A program made the position numbers and the translations under genes. This document shows, piece by piece, positions 34,599 to 45,446 of a stretch of 64,000 nucleotides of DNA; position 1 is the stretch's first letter, and every line of letters begins with the position of its first letter. The DNA is from an uncultured Pseudomonadales bacterium (lineage in GTDB: Bacteria > Pseudomonadota > Gammaproteobacteria > Pseudomonadales > Cellvibrionaceae). Where the stretch lies: contig CANLDL010000001.1 of assembly GCA_947489425.1 (NCBI GenBank), forward strand, positions 930,001 to 994,000. Direction: 5' to 3'. Below the pieces are notes generated by a model. The model was not told the origin of the DNA. It saw nothing but the letters and a program-made list of their open reading frames with translations, and ran no database searches.

Positions 34599-36383
34599 TT
34601 AGTTAAGTAGTGATAACACCTGCTGAGGACGCGCATTTGCCTGAGCCAAGATGGCCTGTGACGCCTGCTGTAGTACCTGAGCACGGCTCAACTCTGCAGT
34701 TTCGCTGGCAAAATCAGCATCGACTATTCGCGAACGGGCTGCTGAGGTATTCTCAGACACGTTTGCCAAGTTAGATACTGTAAAGTCGAGTCGGTTATTA
34801 ATCGCACCCAAATCAGCTCGTTGTGAGTTGATCTGCTCGAGCGCAACGTCAACTACATCAATGGCATCTTGTGCACCGGCCTGTGTTGAGATATCAATAT
34901 CAGCAACGGAGCCACCTTGCGAGTTCGAGTTATTGGTTTCGATTAAACCAGTGTCCGCTGCAACTGTTGTATTTGTCTCTGCAAAATCGATAGATATTTC
35001 AGAGCCATCGATAGAGTTAAGCGTTAATACACCTGATGCTGCGGATGCGACTACACCTGTGGCTGCCGTTTGTAAGTTAATTGCCGTTGCAACTGCTGCA
35101 CCCTGAGCGGTAGCATCACTACCCGCGGTTACTGCACCAATCTCAACACCATTAATGACAATATCGCCCGCTGACAAAGAGCCTTGAGCAGTGTTAGCTA
35201 CACCAGTAATATCGCCATCGGTTCTTGTTTGTACACCAATCGCAGCCCCGGTAATAGCGGTACCTACAGAAATATCGACTGCGTTAACAGTTGGTGTACC
35301 ACCTGTAGTAGAGCTTGCGACCACACCTGGCTCTACACTGGTTAATTCAAAGGATAAACGTGCTTCTACGTTTGTACCTGTGGCACTACCGATAGCAGCT
35401 AATGCTGTACCGGCACCGGTTTCACCAACGGTAATTCTTGCAGCTGTGTCACTATTTAGTTCCAAACGGCCATCATCATTGACACTTGCTTGCACAAGGC
35501 CACCAGCTTGCTCATTAAGACTATCAGCAATTTCCTGTACTGATGCAGTATTGCCTATCTCAACAGTGGTTGTAGAACCGTCTTGACCTAAAATGGCAAA
35601 GCTAACACGATTAGTACCTGTGATAATACCGTTGCCCGATGTGGTTGTTGAACCTAAGGTACCTTCAACAAAAGCAGTAGTCTCAACACCTGATACATTG
35701 GCATTAATTTGATCCAATGCATTTTCTAGAGTCGTTGTACCAGATAGATTACCCACTGACTGACCGTTAAGGGTTACAGTTTCTGCAGCAGAAGTAGCTG
35801 TGATTGTTTGTAAACCTGTAAGTAATAGGCCTGATCCAGCAGCACCAACAACATCACCACCACCAGCTGCACCACCTAATTCTTCAGCGCTAAAACCCTG
35901 TACATTTAAGTCAATCGTATCGCCAGCTTCTGAACCGACTTGTAACGTTAGTGTACCCAAGCTGCCATCGAGAATATTCTGGCCATTAAAGGTGGTAGAG
36001 TTGGCAATACGATCAAGCTCAGCAGTTAACTGTTCAACCTCAGCGTTTAGGGTAGAACGGTCAGAATCTGAGAAGATACCATTCGCAGACTGTACTGATA
36101 GCTCACGTACACGCTGTAAGATATTAGTAGTTGCATCGAGTGCACCCTCAGCAGTTTGTACTAGCGAAATACCATCATTCGCGTTACGGATTGCTTGGTC
36201 TAGGCCACGAATCTGTGAGGTTTGACGGTTTGAAATAGCAAGACCTGCGGCGTCATCGCCTGCAGAGTTAATTCGACGACCAGAAGCTAGACGCTCACTG
36301 GCTTGGTCTAATGCTGCACCGTTGCTCGATAGCTGACGCTGCGCATTAATTGATGCGATGTTACTGTTAACGACTAATCCCAT
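34599..36383 (-). CDS. fliC1: Flagellin (late, sigma28-controlled)
   Basis: Filament subunit of 594 residues; ordinary enterobacterial flagellins are about 500. The N-terminal D0/D1 region is canonical ([47 protein letters not shown] split at 6-60), and the C-terminal D0 ([42 protein letters not shown] split at 548-592) is the part bound by FliS. The variable centre (180-490) is rich in Ala, Gly, Thr and Ser, where legionaminic-type sugars would be attached. No Cys is present. A sigma28 promoter lies at 36470-36496, and flaG follows. N- and C-termini closely match the other flagellin. Confidence 0.96.
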   Translation of the reverse strand: MGLVVNSNIASINAQRQLSSNGAALDQASERLASGRRINSAGDDAAGLAISNRQTSQIRGLDQAIRNANDGISLVQTAEGALDATTNILQRVRELSVQSANGIFSDSDRSTLNAEVEQLTAELDRIANSTTFNGQNILDGSLGTLTLQVGSEAGDTIDLNVQGFSAEELGGAAGGGDVVGAAGSGLLLTGLQTITATSAAETVTLNGQSVGNLSGTTTLENALDQINANVSGVETTAFVEGTLGSTTTSGNGIITGTNRVSFAILGQDGSTTTVEIGNTASVQEIADSLNEQAGGLVQASVNDDGRLELNSDTAARITVGETGAGTALAAIGSATGTNVEARLSFELTSVEPGVVASSTTGGTPTVNAVDISVGTAITGAAIGVQTRTDGDITGVANTAQGSLSAGDIVINGVEIGAVTAGSDATAQGAAVATAINLQTAATGVVASAASGVLTLNSIDGSEISIDFAETNTTVAADTGLIETNNSNSQGGSVADIDISTQAGAQDAIDVVDVALEQINSQRADLGAINNRLDFTVSNLANVSENTSAARSRIVDADFASETAELSRAQVLQQASQAILAQANARPQQVLSLLN

Positions 36384-36469
36384 GATGGACTCCTAACATT
36401 GTTAAATGAGCGCCGACTAATGAGCCGACTTAAATACACCGAAAATAAATTTCTAATGTCTTGTCAGGG

Positions 36470-36496
36470 ATATCGACCTAATAAATGTAATCTTTA
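36470..36496 (-). promoter_or_regulatory. sigma28 promoter of flagellin fliC1
   Basis: On the minus strand TAAA, exactly 15 bp, GTCGATAT (GCCGATAA consensus), about 87 bp before the start codon. The surrounding gap 36384-36657 has nothing else I can name. Confidence 0.68.
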
Positions 36497-36657
36497 ATGG
36501 GATAAGTTAACGGGGTTTATAAGATACTTCACAATACAAAAAGTTAAGTATATGTTTTTATTGATAATTTTTTTTTGCGTGACAATTTATTGACTGTTTT
36601 TATAAAGAAAAATATAAAAAAAATAACTAATCAAAGGGAATTATTCTAAAAATGCAT

Positions 36658-36694
36658 AAAAAAACGGCCACAAAGTCTACTTTATGACCGTTTT
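36658..36694 (-). terminator. Intrinsic terminator of flagellin fliC2
   Basis: The minus strand reads AAAACGGTCATAAAGT, a short loop, ACTTTGTGGCCGTTTT, then T-rich sequence, starting 23 bp after the fliC2 stop. It separates the two flagellin transcripts. Confidence 0.85.
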
Positions 36695-36716
36695 AAAAAT
36701 TAAGCGACTCTAAAAA

Positions 36717-38474
36717 TTAGTTCTGTAAGAGCTGTAATACCTGCTGGGGTCGGGCATTAGCCTGAGCTAGAATAGCCTGCGAGGCCTGCTGTAATACCTG
36801 AGCCCGGCTTAGCGCTGCCGATTCTGCGGCAAAGTCTGCATCTAAAATACGTGAACGCGATGCTGAGGTGTTTTCAACCACGTTTGATAAATTACTGATG
36901 GTAAAATCGAGCCGGTTATTGATCGCACCTAAATCTGCTCGAATGGCATTAATCTCTTCAAGAGCCACATCGACAACGTTAAGTGCATTACGCGCCCCTT
37001 CTGCGGTATCAATGGCAATGCTCGATACCGTATCACCTTGGCTTTCAGAGAAGTTTGTATCAACTAAACCGGTATCAGCAAGAGCAAGAGTATCATTTTG
37101 CACAATTTGAATCTCATCACCAGAGATAGAATTAAGCGACAACACCGCACCCGTTGCTGTTGCAACTACGCCGTGTTCGCCAGATAGAAGGTTAATGGCA
37201 TCGGCAATTGCTGTAGCGTTAGTTGCTGCTAGTGTACCACCATTAATTTCACCAATTTCGACACCGTTTAATTGGAGCGCGCCTGCATCAATATCCAGAG
37301 CTGTGGCCGTAGTAATGGCAATGCCGGTAATGTCACCTGATGTACGCGCGTTTAAGCCTAATCTACCATCGTTAAGTGTGGTACCTATACCAATATCGAC
37401 AGCAGTAACATCATCAGCAGTTGCCTCAAAAGATAGCTGGTATGCTTGGTTCAAATCCGCAGCCACTAAGCCCGTTGCACTAATTGCTGTCGCATTAGCC
37501 CCTGCGGGCGCACTAGTAAGGGCAATAAACGAAGCTACATTACTTTGTAGTACTAAACGACCATCATCATTAATAGAAGCATTAAGCGAATCACCACCAA
37601 GTTCGTTAACTCTATCGACAAATTGTTCAAGGCTTCCAGTGTCTCGGATCTCTAATGTATTTGTACTACCGTCTTGCAAACTCAAGGTTATTGTTACTGC
37701 CTCTGCACCACGAACAATACCATTACCTGTATTAGTTGCCACTTGTTCAACAAAGGCTGTAGTCTCAACACCCGATACATTTGCATTAATCGTCGCTAAC
37801 GCTTCACCAACATTGGTAGAAGCTGATAAATCACCTACACTTTGCTGGTTAATCGTTAAGGTGGTTGCAGCAGCAGCTTCATCAATCGCGGTTAAACTTG
37901 CAAGAGCTAATGCAGCACTAGCACCAGCAACCGTAGTACCAATAACATCACCTGTATTTTGACCACCCAATGCCTCGGTATCGACTGCGGCAATATTTAA
38001 CTCAATCGTATCCGTTGCCTCAGAGCCCGCCTGTAGTGTCACGCTACCTAAACTACCATCTAGTAATGGCTGGCCATTAAATGTTGTCGCTGTAGCAATT
38101 CGATCAAGCTCTTCTTTTAATTGCTGAACCTCGGCATCGAGTGTAGATCGATCGGAGTCAGAAAAAATACCATTCGCTGATTGAATAGATAGCTCGCGAA
38201 TTCGCTGTAAAATATTTGTTGTCTCGTCGAGTGCGCCCTCAGCGGTTTGAATAAGCGAGATACCATCGTTGGCATTCCTAATCGCTTGATCGAGGCCTCT
38301 GATCTGAGAGGTTAATCGGTTAGCAATCGCCAAACCTGCAGCATCGTCAGCAGCGGTATTAACGCGCCTACCCGATGCTAAACGCTCTGATGCTTGATCA
38401 AGATCATTACCAGAGTTCAGTAGCTGACGTTGTGCATTCAGAGAAGCAACGTTGGTATTGATAACTAAAGACAT
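36717..38474 (-). CDS. fliC2: Flagellin (sigma54-controlled)
   Basis: Second flagellin, 585 residues, very similar to the one at 34599 in both conserved ends ([58 protein letters not shown] split at 540-584) but with a different central region (170-480). The central region has repeating short beta segments and no Cys. Its promoter is a sigma54 type (38664-38679), unlike the sigma28 type of the other flagellin, so it should be made earlier. In Vibrio the sigma54-driven flagellin (FlaA) is the essential subunit, and the same may hold here. A small AATCCAA/TTGGATT hairpin lies in the leader at 38504-38521. Confidence 0.96.
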   Translation of the reverse strand: MSLVINTNVASLNAQRQLLNSGNDLDQASERLASGRRVNTAADDAAGLAIANRLTSQIRGLDQAIRNANDGISLIQTAEGALDETTNILQRIRELSIQSANGIFSDSDRSTLDAEVQQLKEELDRIATATTFNGQPLLDGSLGSVTLQAGSEATDTIELNIAAVDTEALGGQNTGDVIGTTVAGASAALALASLTAIDEAAAATTLTINQQSVGDLSASTNVGEALATINANVSGVETTAFVEQVATNTGNGIVRGAEAVTITLSLQDGSTNTLEIRDTGSLEQFVDRVNELGGDSLNASINDDGRLVLQSNVASFIALTSAPAGANATAISATGLVAADLNQAYQLSFEATADDVTAVDIGIGTTLNDGRLGLNARTSGDITGIAITTATALDIDAGALQLNGVEIGEINGGTLAATNATAIADAINLLSGEHGVVATATGAVLSLNSISGDEIQIVQNDTLALADTGLVDTNFSESQGDTVSSIAIDTAEGARNALNVVDVALEEINAIRADLGAINNRLDFTISNLSNVVENTSASRSRILDADFAAESAALSRAQVLQQASQAILAQANARPQQVLQLLQN

Positions 38475-38663
38475 AATAGTCTCCTATTTAAAATAAGCTA
38501 TTGAATCCAAATTATTGGATTTATTGTTTAACAACATTTCTATCAATTAGCGGTAATAAACTATTGAGTAAAATGGTTGAGTAAATTCTTAAGCAAAAAT
38601 TTTTGACTAAACCTATTTTTACTTTTTATTTACAGTTCACAGTTAAACTCTCACTTAACTAAT

Positions 38664-38679
38664 AGCAACCACCGTGCCA
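38664..38679 (-). promoter_or_regulatory. sigma54 promoter of flagellin fliC2
   Basis: Minus-strand TGGCACGGTGGTTGCT is a full match to the sigma54 consensus TGGCAC-N5-TTGCT, 190 bp before the flagellin start. The long 337-bp gap 38475-38811 holds nothing else except the leader hairpin. Confidence 0.9.
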
Positions 38680-38811
38680 GTTTTTAAAAGTGCCTAATTA
38701 CTTGGCTTACAGCACTAAAAATGCTATTTTTCCATTCGGATATCTTGTAACGGCAATCAAAACCTGCAACTCTTTGCCGCCTTGCCGCTTTTAAACCAAA
38801 GAACAATAACT

Positions 38812-39102
38812 ATGAATAATGCTTACACGGATTTATTAGAACTCACTAAAAAAATGCTCGCGCATAGCGAAAAGAAAGAATGGGATGAACTCATTGCTTG
38901 CGAAAAGCAAAGAGAAGAGATTATTGAAGAGATTACTAAAGAACCGCTAGCGGCAAAAAGCAGCGATAGCGACACCTTACATAAAATTATTTCACTGAAT
39001 GAAGAAGTACTAACAATCACTAAAGAGAATCAAGAGAACTACAGTAAAGCCTTACTTGATTTAAAAAGAAGCACTAAAAAAACATCGCTTTATCAGGAGT
39101 AA
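38812..39102 (+). CDS. FliT-like flagellar protein
   Basis: Helical protein of 96 residues taken from the ATG at 38812; an in-frame TTG lies 30 bp upstream. It has the FliT-type composition: MNNAYTDLLELTKKMLAHSEKKEWDELIACEKQREEIIEEI as a first long helix (split over 1-41), a short turn, then LHKIISLNEEVLTITKENQENYSKALLDLKRS, all typical of export chaperones that bind hook-junction or cap proteins. It is the only gene on the plus strand between fliC2 and flgL (convergent with flgL, 32 bp apart). No promoter is evident upstream. Confidence 0.7.
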   Translation: MNNAYTDLLELTKKMLAHSEKKEWDELIACEKQREEIIEEITKEPLAAKSSDSDTLHKIISLNEEVLTITKENQENYSKALLDLKRSTKKTSLYQE

Positions 39103-39134
39103 TTACGCTAAAAAGAGGCAGAAGTTAATCTATA

Positions 39135-40400
39135 TTACAGCTGATTAATCAAACTCAACTCACTCACGCGAATAAAACTCGCTTGGGCTGCCTCTAGGAC
39201 GAAAGTTTCTAACTGCAAGCGTCCTATCGCTTCGGCAACATCTAAATCTCTAAGACTAGAAAGTAACTCTCTCGATACAAGCTCTGTGTCTGCGTGTAAA
39301 TCTCTTGTACTTTCGAGAACATTATTTCTTGCACCAATGGAAGAGACAACCTCAGAGATAGAGTTTTGTGCGGCCCGTAAATTATTAATCGTCGAACCTA
39401 CAGCATTTTCTAAACGATCGCTGCCCTCTGCGCTACCATCAAAGCCATTTAAAGCATCACGAAAACGCAACAATGTAGTGATGACATCTTGCGTATCTGC
39501 CGAGTCAATAAATAATTGATCACCTGCCAAGCCAGCACCGGTATCTGCCGCTGCCGGGTTACCCGTAATCGTTACCTCAACACCATTAAAGACTAAAGGC
39601 TCACCCGATGTGTAGGGGCGATTTGCTTCAATCACTTTACCCGTAGAACGTTCAGTTACCGTAAAATTTCTGCCCGCTGGGGTAATATCTGCATCTTCAT
39701 TAAATTGAATAATAATATCTTCGGGATAAAATTCATCGTAGGCCACTTGATCAACAATATTACCCACAGTAATGGCAATAGGTGGGTTCGAGCGGTTATT
39801 CGGGCCAACCGATGTTGTCACATTATTTTGATCACTAGGCACATCAACAAACAAGGCTTTTGCTGTATCGTTGGAATCAATAAATGTATTTTCATCAATT
39901 TTAATTTGTAATTGGCCTTCATCACCATTGAACTGATAACCATTAATATTATCGCCAGTGAATGGGGGTGTATCACTTCTAAAGCCTGCAAAAATATAAT
40001 CGCCATTAGAGTTTTGCGTATTAGCAATACTGACTAATTCATCTAGGCGTATATTGACTTCATCGGCGAGGGATTGATATTCGCTCGGTGTGAGTACTGC
40101 CGTATTACCTGCCTGTACTGCGAGCTCTTGAATACGCTGCAATAAGTTAGTCGCACCATTAAGCGTTGTTTCTTCGAGTGCTAAACTATTTTCGGCAATA
40201 TCGATATTGCGATTAAATTGATCGACAGAAGAAAGGTTTCTTTCCAACTGCTGAATACGTGTTGCAGCAACGGGGTCATCTGCGGTACTTAAAATACGTT
40301 GCTGCGTTGATATTTGCTCTTGTGTACGGGCAATAGCTTGGTTTGCATTGCCAAAATTTGTATTGGCAATGTCATAAATACTGAGTGTTGATACTCTCAT
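39135..40400 (-). CDS. flgL: Flagellar hook-filament junction protein FlgL
   Basis: Hook-associated protein 3, joining hook to filament. Beginning at the ATG at 40400 (MRVSTLSIYDIANTNFGNAN; a GGAG Shine-Dalgarno lies 6 bp before it) the protein is 421 residues. A start 12 bp upstream (MEPAMRVST) is possible but lacks that signal. The coiled ends are clear: QEQISTQQRILSTADDPVAATRI near the N-terminus and LGRLQLETFVLEAAQASFIRVSEL-like sequence at the C-terminus. It follows flgK by about 50 bp in the hook-completion operon. Confidence 0.92.
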   Translation of the reverse strand: MRVSTLSIYDIANTNFGNANQAIARTQEQISTQQRILSTADDPVAATRIQQLERNLSSVDQFNRNIDIAENSLALEETTLNGATNLLQRIQELAVQAGNTAVLTPSEYQSLADEVNIRLDELVSIANTQNSNGDYIFAGFRSDTPPFTGDNINGYQFNGDEGQLQIKIDENTFIDSNDTAKALFVDVPSDQNNVTTSVGPNNRSNPPIAITVGNIVDQVAYDEFYPEDIIIQFNEDADITPAGRNFTVTERSTGKVIEANRPYTSGEPLVFNGVEVTITGNPAAADTGAGLAGDQLFIDSADTQDVITTLLRFRDALNGFDGSAEGSDRLENAVGSTINNLRAAQNSISEVVSSIGARNNVLESTRDLHADTELVSRELLSSLRDLDVAEAIGRLQLETFVLEAAQASFIRVSELSLINQL

Positions 40401-40449
40401 TGCAGGCTCCATGTAGTGCCGTAAATAGCACGGTAAGTTATGCTGAACA

Positions 40450-43197
40450 TTACAAACTATTTAATAATTGATCGAATAATTCACGGGAAACATTAATCAC
40501 CTGTGCATTAGCTGAAAACAATTGTTGAAAACGAATTAAGTCGGCGGCTTCTTCATCGAGGCTCACGCCAGAAATAGAATTTCGCAAGTTAGTTGTCTGG
40601 TTCAAAACACTATTTGCCGCACTGGTATCTTGGTTAGAAATATTTGCCTGAATACCTATCGTGCCTAATAAGCTATCGTAAGAATCACCAAAGGATTGAT
40701 CGGTACCTATACTATTAGCATTGGTAGAGCTCGCGATCGTATTGGCGTTTTGCAAGCTAGCAAGTGCCAAACCATTGCGATTATCAAAAGCAGCATCGGT
40801 GTTAAAGTCCAAACTAAATTGATCGCCTGTTTCTGTATTGCCAGTAATACTTGCCTGTATACCAATAAATGCAGATGACGCTGTAATAGCACCAAAAATA
40901 GCACTAGGTGCCGGTGTGGTACCCAGTGTAATATCACTTGCTAAACTCACATCGATACTACCACCAACAACCACCTCGTTAACATTACCTAAGCCTGCCC
41001 CTGTAATCGTCACGTTAGGATTAGTACCATCGTTAACGTTAATCGTTTGTCCAGCAGTTGCTTCAAGCTCTACGGTTAAATCATCACCGCGTGTTGAATT
41101 AATTTGCACAAAAAACTCACCACTAACCGCATCAAAGGAACTAACAGCAGAGATACCTAGGTCCGATAAATTTTGGTTACTATTAATTTGCTCGGCAATA
41201 TAGTCATTAAAATCTTCACCTGCATTAAGTCCTGGAGCTGGGATACCGGGATCAAACACACCTCCCGCCTGACCGATTAGATCTTCACCGTTTAAGGTGA
41301 TTTGCAGAGGTTGCGTCAATGTTAACGATGTATTTAAGTTGCGTAACTCAAGATCATTAAATGCCGTAGCACTCACACCATCAATATTATCTAATACCCC
41401 TGCGGTTGCACGCGCACTCGCATTAAGAGTGGAGAAAACATTTTGCGAAGTTGTCGCACCGGTTACTGGGTCAACACGTGTAAAGGTAAATGTCTCGGCA
41501 GGATAGCCATTGACACCCGTACCCGCTGCGACAGCGACGCTACCACCAGGCAAACCTAAAGCGGTACCATTACTCACAACCGTTGTCTGACCAACATCAG
41601 TTGGGAATAAATTATTCTGTATACCAGGCACATAAATTTGATTACGGATAGGCGGGTCAAGCTGCACCGGATTTGCCAAATCGGAGTTATCCAAAATATC
41701 GTAAGTGGTTGAGCTTGTGAAACGTACTAACAACGGCGGAGAAAATTCACCAGCTTGTGCAAATAAAGGGAGCGTTGCACCGCTGGTATTGTTAACACTC
41801 AACACCTCGCCGGGTGATATTTGCGCACTGCCCAAATTACCTAAATTTGTATCTGTTAATAATGGACTACCTAAAGCAATATCGGAAATTTGTATAGGGT
41901 TGACCGAAAAATCTTGTGCACCGTTGCGTGTTGGTCGAATCAGAAATTCATCGTTATTACTAAAAGTGCCTGCTTGTAATTCAACAGCGAGACCATCAAA
42001 CTCTATTGTACCCGGTATTGCAGGTATCACTCCCGTTGCAAGCTCACGATTATCATCTAACCGAACTACGCTAAAATTTGTGCCACCGCCACTGATAGAT
42101 AAGCGGTAATCACTCGTCGTTAACAAATCAGTATTGTTGATGGACAAACTCACTATTTGATCACTGGTTTGATTATTACCACTTGCCAATACTCGCGCTA
42201 TCGCTTTGTCGTTACTGTTAATATCCGAGAAAAAATCCTGTCCAAAGGTATTGTTTAACGTAATGCCTTGGGCTTGTATATCATTAAACGTATCAGCAAG
42301 CACCAGAGCGATTCGTCCCAACTCATTGAGAGTTGGATCAATTGCCGTCGATTCAAATTCTAATAATCCACCTAATTCACCACCCGACAGCGAAGCATTA
42401 ATTGGGGCACTAAGACCTGTAGAAAAAATATCTATCTGATTTGCATCAAATTCATTTTGTTGCGCACTAAGCGCATTCGCGTTTGTACCCACCACCAGAG
42501 AAGTACCATTACCAATACTGACATTGATTTGATCGCCCTGCTGAATAGCCTGAATACTAATAAGCTCAGAAAGCTCACGTAGCGCTTCGTCGCGCTGGTC
42601 TAATAAATCGTTGGGACTATCATCGGCTGAGATCCCTTGTACCGAACTAATAGCCTCGTTGAGCGATGCTATTGTTACTGAAAGCCCATTAATTTGATCA
42701 ACCGCTGTGGTAATATTTGCATCCACACCGGCTTTAATATTTTGCACACGGGCAAACAAGCCATTAAAGCGATCTTGTAAACCCTCAGCTTCACTAATTA
42801 GTAACTGCCGAGCAGGTGTCGAAGTAGGATCATCGGTAGCATTTTGTAATGCCGAAAAAAAGGCTTGAAGCCCACCAGTTAATCCAGGAGTATCGCTAGA
42901 GATAGCATCATCTAACTGTGTGATGTTGTCGTTAAAAGCTTGCAGGCCACTAGCGAGGCTCGTATCTTGCCTAATTTGTGCAATAACAAAATCATTAACA
43001 ACTCTCTCGATACTTGCGACTTCGACTCCATTACCGACAAAACCAACACCCGAGGCTTGGCCACCAGCCGACCTAATTTCTGTAGATTGTCGACTATAAC
43101 CCTCTGTATTAGCATTAGCGATATTTTGCCCTGTTGTACGCAGCGCTGTTTGACTAACTTGTAGTCCAGTAATACTAACACCCAGCAAACCAGTCAT
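40450..43197 (-). CDS. flgK: Flagellar hook-associated protein FlgK
   Basis: Hook-filament junction protein 1, sitting next to the hook. At 915 residues it is longer than the common 550, with a large central beta-rich insertion (about 260-790). The ends are conserved: LLGVSITGLQVSQTALRTTGQNIANANTEGYSRQ split over 4-37, and SGVSLDEEAADLIRFQQLFSANAQVINVSRELFDQLLNSL split over 876-915. It lies between flgJ and flgL with gaps of 45 and about 50 bp. Confidence 0.95.
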   Translation of the reverse strand: MTGLLGVSITGLQVSQTALRTTGQNIANANTEGYSRQSTEIRSAGGQASGVGFVGNGVEVASIERVVNDFVIAQIRQDTSLASGLQAFNDNITQLDDAISSDTPGLTGGLQAFFSALQNATDDPTSTPARQLLISEAEGLQDRFNGLFARVQNIKAGVDANITTAVDQINGLSVTIASLNEAISSVQGISADDSPNDLLDQRDEALRELSELISIQAIQQGDQINVSIGNGTSLVVGTNANALSAQQNEFDANQIDIFSTGLSAPINASLSGGELGGLLEFESTAIDPTLNELGRIALVLADTFNDIQAQGITLNNTFGQDFFSDINSNDKAIARVLASGNNQTSDQIVSLSINNTDLLTTSDYRLSISGGGTNFSVVRLDDNRELATGVIPAIPGTIEFDGLAVELQAGTFSNNDEFLIRPTRNGAQDFSVNPIQISDIALGSPLLTDTNLGNLGSAQISPGEVLSVNNTSGATLPLFAQAGEFSPPLLVRFTSSTTYDILDNSDLANPVQLDPPIRNQIYVPGIQNNLFPTDVGQTTVVSNGTALGLPGGSVAVAAGTGVNGYPAETFTFTRVDPVTGATTSQNVFSTLNASARATAGVLDNIDGVSATAFNDLELRNLNTSLTLTQPLQITLNGEDLIGQAGGVFDPGIPAPGLNAGEDFNDYIAEQINSNQNLSDLGISAVSSFDAVSGEFFVQINSTRGDDLTVELEATAGQTINVNDGTNPNVTITGAGLGNVNEVVVGGSIDVSLASDITLGTTPAPSAIFGAITASSAFIGIQASITGNTETGDQFSLDFNTDAAFDNRNGLALASLQNANTIASSTNANSIGTDQSFGDSYDSLLGTIGIQANISNQDTSAANSVLNQTTNLRNSISGVSLDEEAADLIRFQQLFSANAQVINVSRELFDQLLNSL

Positions 43198-43242
43198 GAG
43201 TATGCCTCACTCGATTTAATTAACTTTCTATTACGCACTAGA

Positions 43243-44166
43243 TTATTCATTATCGAAATAATTATTAATAATAGAATTAATTTTTTTAGCGTAACTCGGA
43301 TCGGTTGCATACCCTGCGTTTTGCAACTCATTAACAAACGCTTCGCTATTATCCGCAACTGTTAATGCTTTTTCGTAACGTGGTTGCTTCATAAATTCTA
43401 AATAATCATTAAATGATTCACTAATATTGTCATAGCGCCTAAAATTAGCACTTTCTCTTTGTGCTACTCCTTCTCGATATTCAATCGTTGATACATTTAC
43501 GAGATGTCCTTTCCAACGAGAATCTGCTTTAATATTAAACAAATTAAAGGAAGTTTTACCATAGCTATCTTGTATAGTATGTTCCCCCCAACCAGTCTCT
43601 AGCGCCGATTGCGCCACTAGTACTTTCGGGTTTATTCCTAACTCTTTCGCGGCTTTTTCTGCATAAGGCAGCATCGCTTTAATAAAATCTTCAGGGTTTT
43701 TAATATTGTTTAAAACACCTTCGTCTTTTTTACTTTCTTTTATTGCATCAAAATTAGCACCATAAGGGCTATGCAATGATTTTCTTTGAGGATCAGTTAA
43801 TTCACTTGGCCTGCCCTCCTCTCTCGTCTCTTTACCATAATTTTGACTAAGTTGGCGATATAAGGATTCTGCTAAGCCAATACCTCGACCTTCGGTTAGC
43901 GAGACACTCCATTGATTATCCAACATACTTTGACGAAACTTCATTTCTGATGAGTTAAGTGGGTTATCTTTGGCAAACACCTCATTAGCAGAGCGCATAT
44001 TCTTTAACATCATCTGCACAAACATAGACTCGAATTGTTTTGCAACTTTCCTTAATGCTTGATCTTCATTCTCTTTACCCAAACGCTTAATATCATTCAA
44101 CTGATTCAAATCAGTATAAGATTGATTCGACTGAAACCTATCTAATTGCGTTGGTAAATGATTCAT
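43243..44166 (-). CDS. flgJ: Rod assembly / peptidoglycan hydrolase FlgJ
   Basis: Two-domain protein of 307 residues that caps rod assembly and opens the peptidoglycan for the rod. The N-terminal rod-binding domain (about 30-95) includes LRKVAKQFESMFVQMMLKNMRSANEVF (split around 37-63). The C-terminal glucosaminidase domain (about 150-305) has SALETGWGEHTI with its catalytic Glu near 196 and the FNLFNIKADSRWKG segment. Gene order flgI-flgJ-flgK is canonical. No signal peptide is present, as is normal for FlgJ, which is exported by the flagellar system. Confidence 0.94.
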   Translation of the reverse strand: MNHLPTQLDRFQSNQSYTDLNQLNDIKRLGKENEDQALRKVAKQFESMFVQMMLKNMRSANEVFAKDNPLNSSEMKFRQSMLDNQWSVSLTEGRGIGLAESLYRQLSQNYGKETREEGRPSELTDPQRKSLHSPYGANFDAIKESKKDEGVLNNIKNPEDFIKAMLPYAEKAAKELGINPKVLVAQSALETGWGEHTIQDSYGKTSFNLFNIKADSRWKGHLVNVSTIEYREGVAQRESANFRRYDNISESFNDYLEFMKQPRYEKALTVADNSEAFVNELQNAGYATDPSYAKKINSIINNYFDNE

Positions 44167-44288
44167 TATTTTCTTCTATCTTCGTTCTTCTGTATAAGTT
44201 TTTAATTAACCGCTAATTAATAATTTTTTTAAAAAGTTATCCACAGTATTCACAATTCATTAACAACTGTGCATAACATTAAATGTTC

Positions 44289-45419
44289 TTAAATAACTAC
44301 CAATTCAGCTTTTAATGCACCCGCTTCTTTTAATGCTTCTAAAATTGCCATCAAGTCACCAGGTGCCGCGCCCACATCATTCACAGCGCGCACGAGTTCA
44401 TCAAGCGTAGGACCGGGAGAAAAATTAAACATTGGGTTTGTTTCTTGCTCGGCAGTAATATCAGTATCAGGCACCACAACGGTTGTACCTTCACTTAATG
44501 CATTGGGTTGGCTTACATCGATAGTTTCAGACACCATCACGGTTAAACTACCATGAGTTACTGCAACCGGTGCGATACGCACGTGACTACCCACAACGAT
44601 AGTGCCCGTACGTGAATTAATTACAACACGTGCAGAAGCTTCACCAGGTCTTACTTCCAAATTCTCTAGTAGAGAAATAAAATCAACGCGCTGCCCAGGG
44701 TTTTTAGGACCATTCACTTGGATGGAGGTAGCGTCAATTGCCCGAGCAACATCGGGGCCGAGTAAATCATTAATGCTATCGGCAACACGTTTTGCACTAG
44801 TAAAATCTGAACGATGTAAATTAAAAACAATCGGCTGACCCGATGCAAAGGCAGTCGGTACAGAGCGTTCAACAGATGCACCATCAGGAATACGACCAAC
44901 ACTTGGAACATTAATGGTTAATCGAGAACCATCAGCACCGCCAACACCCAAACCACCAACGACTAAATTACCTTGAGCAATCGCATAGACATTGCCATCG
45001 ATTCCTTTTAATGGCGTTATCAATAAAGTACCACCACGTAAGCTCTCGGCATTGGCAATCGACGATACGGTGATATCTATACGTTGCCCAGGTTTTGCAA
45101 AGGCTGGAAGCTCAGCATGCACTGCAACAGCGGCTACATTATCAAGCTGTAAAGTTGCATCTCCTGGAATGGCAATACCAAATTGCTTGATTAAATTAAG
45201 GAAAGATTCCTGAGTAAATGGGGCTTGGTTGGTACTGTCGCCAGTGCCATCCAAGCCAACAACTAGGCCATAGCCAACTAATGGGTTGCTGCGGATACCA
45301 GCAATTGTCGTAATATCTTTGATACGCTCTGCATTAGCCGTAAGCGATAACAATGACGCAAGTATCAAGAAAAAACTTGTCATTGATGCCATTATTTTTT
45401 TCGCTAAAAAGTTTTTCAT
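44289..45419 (-). CDS. flgI: Flagellar P-ring protein FlgI
   Basis: Periplasmic P-ring subunit, 376 residues. A cleavable signal peptide (residues 1-30) ends at the A-N-A site before ERIKDI. The family motifs follow in order: [25 protein letters not shown] (about 38-62), the [12 protein letters not shown] strand, [28 protein letters not shown] across 150-185, and [18 protein letters not shown] (about 275-292). The gene lies between flgH (27 bp) and flgJ (122 bp). It stays uncleaved in no part and shows no frameshift. Confidence 0.96.
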   Translation of the reverse strand: MKNFLAKKIMASMTSFFLILASLLSLTANAERIKDITTIAGIRSNPLVGYGLVVGLDGTGDSTNQAPFTQESFLNLIKQFGIAIPGDATLQLDNVAAVAVHAELPAFAKPGQRIDITVSSIANAESLRGGTLLITPLKGIDGNVYAIAQGNLVVGGLGVGGADGSRLTINVPSVGRIPDGASVERSVPTAFASGQPIVFNLHRSDFTSAKRVADSINDLLGPDVARAIDATSIQVNGPKNPGQRVDFISLLENLEVRPGEASARVVINSRTGTIVVGSHVRIAPVAVTHGSLTVMVSETIDVSQPNALSEGTTVVVPDTDITAEQETNPMFNFSPGPTLDELVRAVNDVGAAPGDLMAILEALKEAGALKAELVVI

Positions 45420-45446
45420 AAAATTACTCTAGGTGTATTACGCATT

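Noticed and set aside
37195-37962. Long open reading frame (255 codons) on the plus strand inside flagellin fliC2
   Set aside because: It is antisense to a well-supported flagellin; the Ala/Val/Ser/Pro-rich product mirrors the flagellin's Thr/Ala/Gly codons, and no promoter or Shine-Dalgarno site precedes it.
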